Assembly (NCBI GenBank): GCA_947086655.1
Contig: CAMTZM010000003.1
Span: 119,021-183,020 of the forward strand
Direction: 5' to 3'
Origin: an uncultured Eubacteriaceae bacterium
GTDB taxonomy: Bacteria > Bacillota > Clostridia > Lachnospirales > CAG-274
DNA length: 64,000 nucleotides
In this document: piece by piece, positions 54,912 to 63,945 of the stretch
Numbering within the stretch: the stretch's first letter is position 1
Layout: the number at the start of each line of letters is the position of its first letter
Notes under the pieces: model-generated
What the model was told of the DNA's origin: nothing
What the model saw: only the letters and a program-made list of their open reading frames with translations
Databases searched by the model: none
Made by a program: the position numbers and the translations under genes

Positions 54912-57176
54912 ATGGCAAAGGATTATATAGAAGTGAAGTCATTTGGAAAAGTATTTCCCAAAAAGGGAGCAAATGATAGAATACCATATAAACACCAAAG
55001 AGATGCGATGGAAAGTCTTGATATTATAAATGAATGTAATCAGTATAGTACTATGATAGTCTTGCCAACTGGCGGAGGCAAGACTTATACTATTTCTATG
55101 TGGCTTTTAAGAAATGCTCTTAATTATAAGAAAAAAATTCTATGGATTGCACATCGCAAAATGCTTCTTGAACAGGCAGCGGAATCTTTTCAGAAATTTG
55201 CATATTCAGAAGCAATACCGCATATTTCTTTTTTTCAATATAGGATTGTATCTGGTTCATCTTGCCATGATAGAACAATAGATATTAAAGATACTGATGA
55301 TTTGTTGATTATAAGCAAAGACAGTATAGGAAGAAATATAAATTGTATTGACTCATGGCTTAATGGGGAAAAGGAAATTTTTCTGATTATAGATGAAGCA
55401 CATCATTCAACTGCCAAGACATATAGAAAAGTGATTGAATATGTTAAGAAAAGAGTTTCAAATGTAAAACTAATTGGATTAACAGCTACTCCTTTTCGTA
55501 CTTCTAATGATGAACAGGGACTTCTTGCAAAAATTTATGAGGATGGCTTAAAAAGCGGGAAAATGGTTCATGGAGATATTGGAATTACATATCAAATTGG
55601 ACTAAAAGAGTTAATTAACCATCGTATTTTGTCAAAACCAATTTTTGAAAGTTACTATACAGATGAAATTTATGGAGATACTTTGGGCTTAAATGGCTGG
55701 GAAAGTATTCAGCGTTTAGATGTGCTGCCTGAAGATGTGGCTATACAGATGGCAGACAGTGCGGCAAGAAATAAATTAATTGTAAATACATACAAATCAA
55801 AGCAAAAAGAATATGGGCAGACAATTATATTTGCAATCAATGTAGTACATGCAATTCATTTAAGTGTATTGTTTAACAAAGCGGGCATTAAGTCTGAATT
55901 TATTGTATCAGATGTAAGAGATTCTGTTACAGGAGTAAGAATTAGCAGTGAAGACAATAAAAGAAAATTAGAAGAATATAGATTAGGAAATATACAGATA
56001 CTTGTAAATGTGAATATATTGACAGAAGGTATAGATTTACCGCAGACAAAAACTGTATTTTTAGCAAGACCGACAGTTTCTACTATACTTATGACTCAAA
56101 TGATAGGGCGTGCACTTCGAGGGGAAGCAGCAGGCGGAACGGCGTATGCTTATATTGTTTCATTTGTAGATAATTGGAATGAACATATTGCATGGGTAAA
56201 TCCAGATAGTTTGTTTAATGGTAATAATGAATTTGCAGATAATAATATAGAGCATGTAAAACATGAATTACGCATGATTGCAATTTCAAAAATAGAGGAG
56301 TTTGCATCTATACTTGATGATTCTGTTGATACTGCTGCATTGGAAAAAGTGCCGTTTGTACAAAGAATTCCAATAGGAATGTATGCGTTTACTTATCTTG
56401 AAGAAAATGGTGTAGATTGTTCTTATCAAGTTATGGTATATGATAGTACTAAAAGTGCATATGAGGATATGATGTCTGTATTACCAAGTTTGTTTGAAAG
56501 TTTTAGCTGTGCAGATGAATATCCAACAGATGAATTGCTGGATTGTATGGCTGTACAATGCAGAAATACTTTTTTTTTAGGAGAAATGTTTCCGCCATAT
56601 GAAAAAAAAGATATTATACGGATTTTGAAATACTATGCTCAATACGAAACACAGCCGCAGTTTTATTCTTTTGAAGACATAGACAGAAGTAAACTGGATG
56701 TTTCTTTGATTGCAAAACATATTTGGGATGAGGATATGGGACAAAGGCAAAAGACAGAATATGTAAACTCTTTGTGGGAAAACAACGATGATAACCTATT
56801 AAAATTATTTTTCGGAAGAAAATTGTATTTTTGGAGACAGCTTGACATTGAATTAATCAAACTATCAAATTCGCATATTTATGATGATGAAGAAAATGTA
56901 CAATATGGAACAAGAAAAATTGAGGATTTATCATTGTTTGAAATAGGTAAAATAAATCCCGAATTAGAAAAAAAACTTAGAAATGCAGCATTTGAAAAAT
57001 CAAAAGATGCAAATGGAAAATATACTTGTGCTTATTGTGGCAAAAGCGAATCAAACCGTATTTTCTTTCAAGTAGACCATATTAAACCAATAAATAAAGG
57101 CGGCAAAACTGTACAAGATAATTTACAGATACTTTGCAGACAATGTAATGGGACAAAGGGTGATAAAATTGGATGA
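54912..57176 (+). CDS. SF2 helicase fused to HNH endonuclease
   Basis: 754 residues, cytosolic. Helicase motifs: I LPTGGGKTYT (residues ~50-60), II DEAHHS (~160), III LTATPF, VI QMIGRALRG. The C-terminal ~55 residues are an HNH nuclease, CAYCGKS ... VDHIKPINKGG ... CRQCNGTKGD, with two zinc-binding cysteine pairs and the catalytic His. The helicase resembles type I/III restriction and other defence helicases. Fused helicase-HNH proteins are often part of anti-phage or DNA-processing systems, but no named system is recognised. RBS TAGGGG. The next gene overlaps it by 8 bases. Confidence 0.88.
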   Translation: MAKDYIEVKSFGKVFPKKGANDRIPYKHQRDAMESLDIINECNQYSTMIVLPTGGGKTYTISMWLLRNALNYKKKILWIAHRKMLLEQAAESFQKFAYSEAIPHISFFQYRIVSGSSCHDRTIDIKDTDDLLIISKDSIGRNINCIDSWLNGEKEIFLIIDEAHHSTAKTYRKVIEYVKKRVSNVKLIGLTATPFRTSNDEQGLLAKIYEDGLKSGKMVHGDIGITYQIGLKELINHRILSKPIFESYYTDEIYGDTLGLNGWESIQRLDVLPEDVAIQMADSAARNKLIVNTYKSKQKEYGQTIIFAINVVHAIHLSVLFNKAGIKSEFIVSDVRDSVTGVRISSEDNKRKLEEYRLGNIQILVNVNILTEGIDLPQTKTVFLARPTVSTILMTQMIGRALRGEAAGGTAYAYIVSFVDNWNEHIAWVNPDSLFNGNNEFADNNIEHVKHELRMIAISKIEEFASILDDSVDTAALEKVPFVQRIPIGMYAFTYLEENGVDCSYQVMVYDSTKSAYEDMMSVLPSLFESFSCADEYPTDELLDCMAVQCRNTFFLGEMFPPYEKKDIIRILKYYAQYETQPQFYSFEDIDRSKLDVSLIAKHIWDEDMGQRQKTEYVNSLWENNDDNLLKLFFGRKLYFWRQLDIELIKLSNSHIYDDEENVQYGTRKIEDLSLFEIGKINPELEKKLRNAAFEKSKDANGKYTCAYCGKSESNRIFFQVDHIKPINKGGKTVQDNLQILCRQCNGTKGDKIG

Positions 57177-57702
57177 ATTATATTATGATTCTTTTGACTT
57201 TGCTTGTATTATCCATAGTCAGGATATTGGAATTAGAACAGCAAGTATTATGTTAGAAAAGGTGTGGAAACAAGACAATCTTTATTTGAATCCATATTAT
57301 CGCACAAATTTGCGTGATTTATATTTAGATGTTCATTATTGGCTGGATTATTTATGTGACAAACCAGTTATAGATAAAGAATTTCCATCCATTCAGAAAG
57401 ATTTTATGTCTTTTGGAAAGGAAGTTAATGAAAGGGCATTTATAACAGATTATTTTGATGTTGATTTATTTTTCAAGATGAAACGATTACAAATTATCTA
57501 TCTTAACAAACAGGATTATGTAAGAATGAAGTTACGAACATTGCTTAAAACATATGGATATAAACGAAGAACTCAGGAATTTTTAAAATACTTTCGTGAA
57601 TGTATGATGTTTTATCATATGCAGATATATCTTTGCGGAAATGAAAAATGCGATATTGGGGAAATTGGGTTAGATGATATGATAACTATTCGAGTAATTT
57701 GA
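57169..57702 (+). CDS. Partner protein of the helicase-HNH gene, unknown function
   Basis: 177 residues. TTG start with AAAGGG upstream, overlapping the helicase stop by 8 bases; an earlier ATG at 57148 is also in frame. The protein is rich in Tyr, Phe and charged residues (YLDVHYWLDYLCD); no motif is recognised. The overlap shows coupling to the helicase-HNH gene, so a role in the same (possibly defence) system is likely. Confidence 0.68.
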   Translation: MDELYYDSFDFACIIHSQDIGIRTASIMLEKVWKQDNLYLNPYYRTNLRDLYLDVHYWLDYLCDKPVIDKEFPSIQKDFMSFGKEVNERAFITDYFDVDLFFKMKRLQIIYLNKQDYVRMKLRTLLKTYGYKRRTQEFLKYFRECMMFYHMQIYLCGNEKCDIGEIGLDDMITIRVI

Positions 57703-57784
57703 GAGAAAAAGTGTATTACAGATATGTAATATACTTTTGTATGCTAAAAATGACGTTTATAGGAATTATTTATATTGTTTAATA

Positions 57785-57865
57785 TTATAGTCAAATCACT
57801 TGAAAACCCGAACAAGTTCGGCGGCTAAAAATCCTTTTGCTCCTTTTTAAGTGATTTGACTATAA
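57785..57865. mobile_element. Short palindromic element with perfect 17-bp terminal repeats
   Basis: TTATAGTCAAATCACTT (57785-57801) is the exact inverse of AAGTGATTTGACTATAA (57849-57865). An inner hairpin CCGAACAAGTTCGG lies at about 57808-57821. Only 81 bases long with no coding sequence, it resembles a MITE or an operator-rich terminator. It lies between the helicase pair and the acetyltransferase. Confidence 0.5.
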
Positions 57866-57936
57866 GAATTAAATTAATAGAAAATGTTATTAACTTAGAG
57901 TTCTTAAAAATTTGAAATTTGCAAAGGATATAATAT

Positions 57937-58374
57937 ATGAATATAATATCAAAAAAATTTAGTGAACTAAATACGAAAGAATTATATGAAATATTAAAAG
58001 CAAGAGCAGAAATATTTATTATGGAACAAAATATTCATTATCAAGATATGGATAATGTTGATTATAATAGTTTGCATTGTTTTTTTATGAGAAATGACAA
58101 AGTTATTGCTTATTTACGGGCTTTTTATCAATATGATAACAAAGATATTGTTAGAATTGGGAGAGTTTTAACTCTTAAACATGGAAATGGTATTGGCAGA
58201 GAGTTGATAGAGAAAAGTTTAAAGGCAATAAAAGAAAAAATGAAATGTAAAAAGATAAGTATGAATGCTCAAAAGCAAGTAGTAGGTTTTTATGAAAAAT
58301 TTGGGTTTAAAGTTGTATCTGATGATTTTTTGGAAGAAGGAATAATTCATGTGGTTATGGAATTAGAGTTATAA
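57937..58374 (+). CDS. GNAT-family acetyltransferase (ElaA-like)
   Basis: 145 residues. Starts with SELNTKELYEILKARAEIFI, typical of ElaA-like GNATs, with the acetyl-CoA binding motif in GRVLTLKHGNGIGRELIEKS. The substrate is unknown. It stands alone between two hairpin-type repeats. Confidence 0.88.
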   Translation: MNIISKKFSELNTKELYEILKARAEIFIMEQNIHYQDMDNVDYNSLHCFFMRNDKVIAYLRAFYQYDNKDIVRIGRVLTLKHGNGIGRELIEKSLKAIKEKMKCKKISMNAQKQVVGFYEKFGFKVVSDDFLEEGIIHVVMELEL

Positions 58375-58388
58375 GTTATTTAACCGCT

Positions 58389-58436
58389 CATTATGAGTAT
58401 TTTTGCAAAGCAAAAATGCGAATAGTTTTTGACTTA
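58389..58436. repeat. Hairpin repeat family, copy B
   Basis: ATTTTTGC / GCAAAAAT hairpin within TTATGAGTATTTTTG...CAAAAATGCGAATAGT, followed by TTTTGACTT. Same layout as copies at 29184 and 63297. Confidence 0.6.
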
Positions 58437-58438
58437 GG

Positions 58439-58485
58439 TTTAAAGACGGTTTAAAATTATTTTAAACCGTCTTTAAATTTTTATA
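58439..58485. terminator. Terminator after the acetyltransferase gene
   Basis: TTTAAAGACGGTTTAAAA (58439-58456) pairs perfectly with TTTTAAACCGTCTTTAAA (58460-58477), T residues after. Likely shared with the convergent AraC gene. Confidence 0.82.
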
Positions 58486-58504
58486 TTGTGTTTTAGGTAA
58501 ATTG

Positions 58505-59485
58505 TCAGTTTTGTTTATTTATTTTCCTTACTGGTCTAATGTATTTAAAATATTGTTCAGGATTATAATAAAAGTACATTATTCTGCCTTTAGAAGTATC
58601 AATACAATAACCGGAATTATTATAATCAAAATTTGCCATAGCTTTTTCAATTTTTTCCTCAACACTGTAATTTTCCTGTTCATAGTCAAAAGCGCTATGT
58701 TCAAATACGATGTATTCTGCGCATGGAATATCAATCATAAACATTTGTGATGGAATTTCCCCTTTGTAATCGAAAGGAAGTCTTACACCAAAACATTCTA
58801 TACGTGGAATGCCCCAGTCACAAACTCTGCCGGCTGGGTCATTTATATATGCCATAATTTGACCGCTTCCGCAGTTAGCTTCGTTTCCGTTATTATCATC
58901 TAATTTACCCTTTATACTATCAAGTAAACCGCATATTGTTTCATAATCCTGTCCCAAAATAAGATTTTGTTTTTGCCAAAAATCCCAATACCCGTTACTC
59001 TCATAATTTTTGATATGCAAAAACTTATGTTTTGGTATGGTTATAAAATAAATTTTAATATCATCTGTGGATTTAATCATGCCAATTTCTCCTAATCCTA
59101 AAAAGTAACGGTCAAAAGGGTTTATTTTTGTGCGAAGAACAACTGGTTTAGGATTTTTTCGGTATTCAGTAGGTGTTAAACCGTATGTTTTTTTAAAAGA
59201 TCTTGTAAAGACCTCATGTGATGAAAAACCGTAATCAAGAGCAATATTCAAAAGACTCTTATTACTGTCTCTAACTTCTTTTAATGCAAAGGCTAACTTC
59301 CTTTTTCTTAAATAATCTTTAAATTTCATACCTGTTATTTCTTTAAATTTTCTTGTTGTATAAAATTCAGAATAACCTAATTTTTCAGAAATAAAGCGTA
59401 ATGTTAATATTTCATCGTTATAGTTTTTTATATATTTATCAATTTCATTAATTATTATTTTGATTTTTTTATGCCATTCGTACAT
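58505..59485 (-). CDS. AraC-family regulator with GyrI-like effector domain
   Basis: 326 residues. Two N-terminal helix-turn-helix units (about residues 15-105), the AraC signature DYGFSSHEVFTRSFKKTYG, then a GyrI-like effector-binding domain (~120-320). Such proteins sense amphipathic small molecules. No target operon is obvious; it lies alone. Confidence 0.9.
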   Translation of the reverse strand: MYEWHKKIKIIINEIDKYIKNYNDEILTLRFISEKLGYSEFYTTRKFKEITGMKFKDYLRKRKLAFALKEVRDSNKSLLNIALDYGFSSHEVFTRSFKKTYGLTPTEYRKNPKPVVLRTKINPFDRYFLGLGEIGMIKSTDDIKIYFITIPKHKFLHIKNYESNGYWDFWQKQNLILGQDYETICGLLDSIKGKLDDNNGNEANCGSGQIMAYINDPAGRVCDWGIPRIECFGVRLPFDYKGEIPSQMFMIDIPCAEYIVFEHSAFDYEQENYSVEEKIEKAMANFDYNNSGYCIDTSKGRIMYFYYNPEQYFKYIRPVRKINKQN

Positions 59486-59642
59486 TTATATACCTCGTTT
59501 CAACCGTTCTTTATTTATTATAAAATAATGGAATGATTGACGCTTGATTTTACTTGCGTTTTTTATGAGGGTAATGTTATATTTAATATGTTTTTTATAT
59601 TATATCAAAATAAGTTTTTAATATTTACAAAATTGTAAAATG

Positions 59643-61208
59643 TTATTTATATAGATATGTATTTACTAATCTTATTGTATCATATCTTTTAAAGCTAATT
59701 TTTAATTTATCAATATTTTCTATATTTATAAAAAATGGTTCCGGTTCTTTTCCAGCCGTAATTAAGCCAGATGTATATAACAAGTTATCATCGCCATATA
59801 TTTTAACATATGTATCATCATGTTTGGCAGAACGAGCGTTAAAATCCAATACTATTACACCTTTTAATTGTTTGTATTGACCGTTCAATTTATATACTTC
59901 CCAATTTTCATCGTAGTTTATACCTCCGATTCCGTCAGCATATACATTGCCAAGATTATCATTGACAACAGAGTGTATTTTAAATCCTCCATTTCTTCCG
60001 GAGGCGTCAAAATATTCCATTGATGCTAATGCAATTTGATTTTTTTCCTTATTTGTTTTTATTGCTGATGAAAAAACTGGATTATTGGAATCTTCATATA
60101 AAATCCAATCTACAAGACCTATGTTGTTTCTGCCTGTAACAGATACTCTAATAACTTTAATTCCGGATATATTTAGCGATATATCTATTGGCTCAATTCC
60201 CGATATAATAGGTGGTGATGTATATATAATAGAATTATCACCATATATTTTAACATAAGAATCTTTGTAGTTTGCAGAACGACTGTCGTAATTTAAAATA
60301 ATACGTCCTTGCAATTCGCTATAATGAGAGTCAATGTAATAATCTTGCCAGTTTTCAGAATAACTGTTTTTTCCTATCATACAATTTGTATATTCTATAC
60401 CAAGATTATCTTTTGCGTAATCTTTATAATCAAATCCGTTACCGCTTGTATTTGATGAATTAAAATAATCCAATTCATATAAGTTTACTTTATTTTTCCA
60501 TTGTATATCTGAGGTTGGTTCTTTTTCATTAATATTATCAAATGATTTATAAAGCCCACAATCAACTATACGTATAGCTTTACTTCCGAAAATTACAATT
60601 TTTAAATTATCAATCTTGCTTATGTCTATATTAAATTCAACAGGCATTTGTCCTGCACTTATTAATGGTGAAACCCAAAGGGAAATATCGTCTCCGTATA
60701 TTTTTACATATGAGTTATTATAATTTTGTGAACGTGAATTATAATCTAAAATAATTTTTCCTTTAAATAGTTTATATTCCTTATTAATTTTATATTCTTG
60801 CCAGTTTTCTCCATAGCCGTCAATTCCGCCGATAGCATTACTGTAAATATTTTGAGTATTATCTTTAACACTGTCATATATTTTAAATGCGCCATTATTT
60901 TCTTTTGACGATTGATAATATTCCATTTTATATAAATAGTTTATATCATTTTTTTGAACATTTTTAGAATTTATTATTTTTGTAACTTGTTTATTTTTTA
61001 GAGTGGATTCAGTTTCATTTTTCTGAACGGTTTCATTTTGTTTGTCAAAGTCTTTATCAACATCATAAAAAAAGGATAACGCTGCTATTAAAAGAGAAAC
61101 GACCGCACATATTCCCGATATTTTTTTTGATTGTTTATCATTGGCAAAAAACCAAAATACAAAAAGAACAACTGATATTGCAACTAAAGATTTTGCAATT
61201 AATAACAT
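59643..61208 (-). CDS. Membrane-anchored protein with three NPCBM-like modules
   Basis: 521 residues. Two membrane helices (about 4-20 and 32-46) and a short polar linker, then three repeats (about 90-225, 240-375 and 395-520) sharing the pattern YFDSS...NWQEY...YVKIYGD. These resemble NPCBM/NEW2 carbohydrate-binding domains. A clear RBS (TGGAG) precedes the ATG. Likely a surface or envelope sugar-binding protein. Confidence 0.75.
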   Translation of the reverse strand: MLLIAKSLVAISVVLFVFWFFANDKQSKKISGICAVVSLLIAALSFFYDVDKDFDKQNETVQKNETESTLKNKQVTKIINSKNVQKNDINYLYKMEYYQSSKENNGAFKIYDSVKDNTQNIYSNAIGGIDGYGENWQEYKINKEYKLFKGKIILDYNSRSQNYNNSYVKIYGDDISLWVSPLISAGQMPVEFNIDISKIDNLKIVIFGSKAIRIVDCGLYKSFDNINEKEPTSDIQWKNKVNLYELDYFNSSNTSGNGFDYKDYAKDNLGIEYTNCMIGKNSYSENWQDYYIDSHYSELQGRIILNYDSRSANYKDSYVKIYGDNSIIYTSPPIISGIEPIDISLNISGIKVIRVSVTGRNNIGLVDWILYEDSNNPVFSSAIKTNKEKNQIALASMEYFDASGRNGGFKIHSVVNDNLGNVYADGIGGINYDENWEVYKLNGQYKQLKGVIVLDFNARSAKHDDTYVKIYGDDNLLYTSGLITAGKEPEPFFINIENIDKLKISFKRYDTIRLVNTYLYK

Positions 61209-61472
61209 ATAATCAACTCCATTAAAAAATGAATTTTATACTATATTTTTTATAAGCAATTAAATTCAATAAATGTTATAAAATATAAATACAATTTGAA
61301 TTTTAAAAACTTAAATTTACATATTATGATTTTAAATTATATTCAATTATATCATATTGTTTTGATATTTCAATATTTTAATATATAAAAATTTAAAATT
61401 TGCTATTTTTCTATATAATTTGATAATAATATTTCCAAAATTTTGAAATAACATAAATTTTCTAATACAAAT

Positions 61473-61512
61473 AAAAAAGATATTCAAAGGTTACCTGCCT
61501 TTAAACATCTTT
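61473..61512 (-). terminator. Minus-strand terminator-like hairpin
   Basis: AAAGATATTCAAAGG pairs imperfectly with CCTTTAAACATCTTT; the minus strand reads into a T6 run. Confidence 0.55.
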
Positions 61513-61560
61513 AATGTAATTTATTAATATACAATATGATATAATCTGAAATTTATAGAA

Positions 61561-61632
61561 ACCGCATACGCTGTGTATATTAAAATGATAGTAATAAATC
61601 TATCTTTCTTTGTATATGCGGTGTTTTTTATT
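61561..61632 (+). terminator. Plus-strand terminator-like hairpin (possible small RNA end)
   Basis: ACCGCATA (61561-61568) pairs with TATGCGGT (61615-61622), followed by GTTTTTTATTTT. The long loop is unusual for a terminator. Confidence 0.45.
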
Positions 61633-61835
61633 TTGCTTAAAATCGCCAAAAAACATTGAGATGATTGATAAAAATGAAACAACAAAACTATCTACGCCAA
61701 AAAATATATTTTATGACAGTTTAATTATTTTTTTCAAGCTTTTTATACGGAAAAATAATGGAACACTTTGTTTAAATCAAATTCATGCTTTTTAGGCATA
61801 TATTACTTAATTTCATCGTATGTCATCTTTTTCTC

Positions 61836-63242
61836 TTAATTAGTCAAATTAAGTTTGTCCATATTAATATCCACATCAATATGCTTGTTTGATAGTTTTG
61901 ATAATAATACAACCGTCTCAACATGATAAGTCCTTGGAAACATATCAACACATTTAATTTTTTCAATTTTATAACCATAATTTATAAAAGAAATTAAGTC
62001 TTTAGACAAAGAAGACGCCTTGCATGATATATAAATAATTTTAGGTGCGTTAAAAGATGCAATTTTACCAATTGCTTTAGGGTGTATGCCAGCTCTTGGA
62101 GGGTCAAGTACAATTATATCAGGAGTTTCTGACAATTTGTCAACTTCGTCAAGTACATCAGCACAAATGAATTTACAATTATTAATATTATTAAGTGATG
62201 CGTTTTCAATAGCAGATTTAACAGCGCTTTCAACAATTTCAATACCTATAACATTTTTAGCGTGTTGGGAAAAAATTTGTGCTATGGTACCTGTACCGCA
62301 ATATAAATCAAATACAACTTTATCTTTTATATTTCCGGCAAAGTCTTTAACTGCTGAATAAAGAATTTCAGCTCCTTGAGAATTTGTTTGAAAAAATGAA
62401 AACATAGAAATTTTAAAATTTAATCCTAACAATTTTTCTGTAAAAAAGTCTTTTCCATATAAAATATTCATTTTATCCACATGTATAATATCAGCAACAG
62501 AATCGTTAACAGTATGAACAATTCCATTTATATTGCCTTCTAAATTTAATTTTGTTAAATTTTTTGTATATTTATCCAAAGATATGTTAAAGCTGCTTGT
62601 TGTAACAAGATTTATAAGAATTTGACCTGTATAGAAAGATTTTCTTACAAGAAGATGCCTTAATGAACCGGTTTTCTTTGTTTTATGATAAAATGTTTCA
62701 TTAGTATTTTTAAAATACTCAAGAGTATAGTCAAGTATTTTTCTTATATCATTATGAATAATTTTGCATTTTCCGGCGTATGCAACTTCATAGTAGCTTT
62801 GTCTTTTTCTCATACCAAGGGACAAATCTCCGTCTTTAGAAGTATCGCCGAAAGAAAATTCCATTTTATTTCTATAACAGTCTGTATTAGGTGCAGCATC
62901 TATTCCAAGAAACTCGAAGTTATCAATTCCATTTTTATCAAGTAATTTTAATACGTTATTTTTCTTTATGTCAAGTTCTTTATCATATGGTATATTTCTG
63001 AATGTACAGCCGCCGCAAATACCGAATTGTTCACAATCAGAATTAATTTCATATTCAGCTTTTTTTGTTACTTTAATTAAATTTCCCTCAAATTTTCCAT
63101 GTTTTTTTTTCATAAGAACAAGAGCTTTTTGTCCGGGAACAGTATTGTTTACCAATACGGTATTTCCATTATATAAGCCTATTCCATTACTGGGAAATTC
63201 AATATCATTTATATTAATTTCATCTTTTATTTTTTTACTCAT
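61836..63242 (-). CDS. rlmD: 23S rRNA (uracil-5-)-methyltransferase, second RlmD-type paralogue
   Basis: 468 residues. Fe-S cysteines in CEQFGICGGCTFRNI, SAM-binding region DLYCGTGTIAQIF, and catalytic region IIYISCKASSLSKDL with LDPPRAGIHP. Same architecture as the copy at 40.5-41.9 kb but clearly diverged; the two may target different uridines. The symbol is used by family. Confidence 0.92.
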   Translation of the reverse strand: MSKKIKDEININDIEFPSNGIGLYNGNTVLVNNTVPGQKALVLMKKKHGKFEGNLIKVTKKAEYEINSDCEQFGICGGCTFRNIPYDKELDIKKNNVLKLLDKNGIDNFEFLGIDAAPNTDCYRNKMEFSFGDTSKDGDLSLGMRKRQSYYEVAYAGKCKIIHNDIRKILDYTLEYFKNTNETFYHKTKKTGSLRHLLVRKSFYTGQILINLVTTSSFNISLDKYTKNLTKLNLEGNINGIVHTVNDSVADIIHVDKMNILYGKDFFTEKLLGLNFKISMFSFFQTNSQGAEILYSAVKDFAGNIKDKVVFDLYCGTGTIAQIFSQHAKNVIGIEIVESAVKSAIENASLNNINNCKFICADVLDEVDKLSETPDIIVLDPPRAGIHPKAIGKIASFNAPKIIYISCKASSLSKDLISFINYGYKIEKIKCVDMFPRTYHVETVVLLSKLSNKHIDVDINMDKLNLTN

Positions 63243-63296
63243 TATAATCCTCCTGTAACATATCTGAAAACTATATATTATTATTTTAACCGACGG

Positions 63297-63341
63297 TTAT
63301 GAGTATTTTTACAAAATAAAAATACAAATAGTCTTTGACTT
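63297..63341. repeat. Hairpin repeat family, copy C
   Basis: TTATGAGTATTTTTAC followed by AAAATAAAAATACAAATAGTC and TTTGACTT, closely like copies at 29184 and 58389. Confidence 0.55.
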
Positions 63342-63565
63342 GTGCAAATTTTAATTATCTTTATAAAACGAAAATATATTAAAAAGTTATAAAAAATAAA
63401 AACAAATTAAATTTATTTTATCATATACCAAATTCTTTCGTCAATAAATGTTATAGTATTTGAATACTTTGTTTTTAAAAACTTGTTAGTTCATTGTTAC
63501 AAGGTAATTTTTAAAAGTCTGTTTTATTTACTTATATCTTTTACTTTATTTTTACAAATAAAGGT

Positions 63566-63594
63566 TTGACAATAACGGCTTTACGGTTTAATAT
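63566..63594 (+). promoter_or_regulatory. Possible sigma-A promoter for the HPr-like gene
   Basis: TTGACA (63566-63571), 17-base spacer, TAATAT (63589-63594), about 90 bases before the ATG. Confidence 0.55.
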
Positions 63595-63683
63595 TAATAT
63601 GTAAGTATCTTTGCCGTTTGTTTTAATAATATGCGGCAGTCATAAAGAAGGTATAAATTTTAAAATTTAAGGAGGGAAATTTT

Positions 63684-63920
63684 ATGAAGTCCATCAATTT
63701 ATCTTTGGAATCAATCGAAAAGGTTAAGGAGTTTGTTAATTTAATTGGCACATTTGACGGTGATTTCGATTTGGTTTCTGACAGATATGTAATTGACGCA
63801 AAATCAATTATGGGTATTTTCAGTCTTGACTTGAGCAAGCCTATACGTCTTGACATACATGCTAATGTTGAAAATCCTGATGAAGTAATTAGCAAGTTTG
63901 AAAAATTTGTTGTAAAATAA
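63684..63920 (+). CDS. HPr-like protein lacking the phosphorylatable histidine
   Basis: 78 residues, HPr length and fold pattern, with AKSIMGIFSLDL matching the HPr regulatory-serine helix (S41 in place of Ser46). In the expected active-site loop, the residue aligned with His15 appears to be Glu12 or near it (ESIEKVKE), so phosphotransfer via histidine is not expected. Similar divergent HPr-like proteins occur in Clostridia. Good RBS (AAGGAGGG). Confidence 0.82.
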   Translation: MKSINLSLESIEKVKEFVNLIGTFDGDFDLVSDRYVIDAKSIMGIFSLDLSKPIRLDIHANVENPDEVISKFEKFVVK

Positions 63921-63945
63921 ATAAATTAAAAGCATCTATCAATTT

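Larger units (their letters stand above)
61209..61835. other. 627-base intergenic region with two hairpins
   Basis: No convincing gene; a 61-codon plus-strand frame near 61610 lacks an RBS. A minus-strand terminator-like hairpin lies at 61473-61512 and a plus-strand one at 61561-61632. A TATAAT at 61540-61545 stands just before the second, so a ~75-nt plus-strand RNA is possible. Confidence 0.5.
63243..63683. other. 441-base intergenic region: repeat copy C and HPr-like promoter
   Basis: AT-rich, no gene seen. It holds the hairpin repeat at 63297-63341 and a promoter at 63566-63594. Confidence 0.55.

Noticed and set aside
57808..57821. LexA box from GAACAAGTTC
   Set aside because: The spacing between half-sites is two bases, not the four of the Bacillota LexA site, and no SOS gene follows closely.
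61610..61795. 61-codon plus-strand frame
   Set aside because: No RBS and low-complexity composition; it lies within a hairpin-rich gap.
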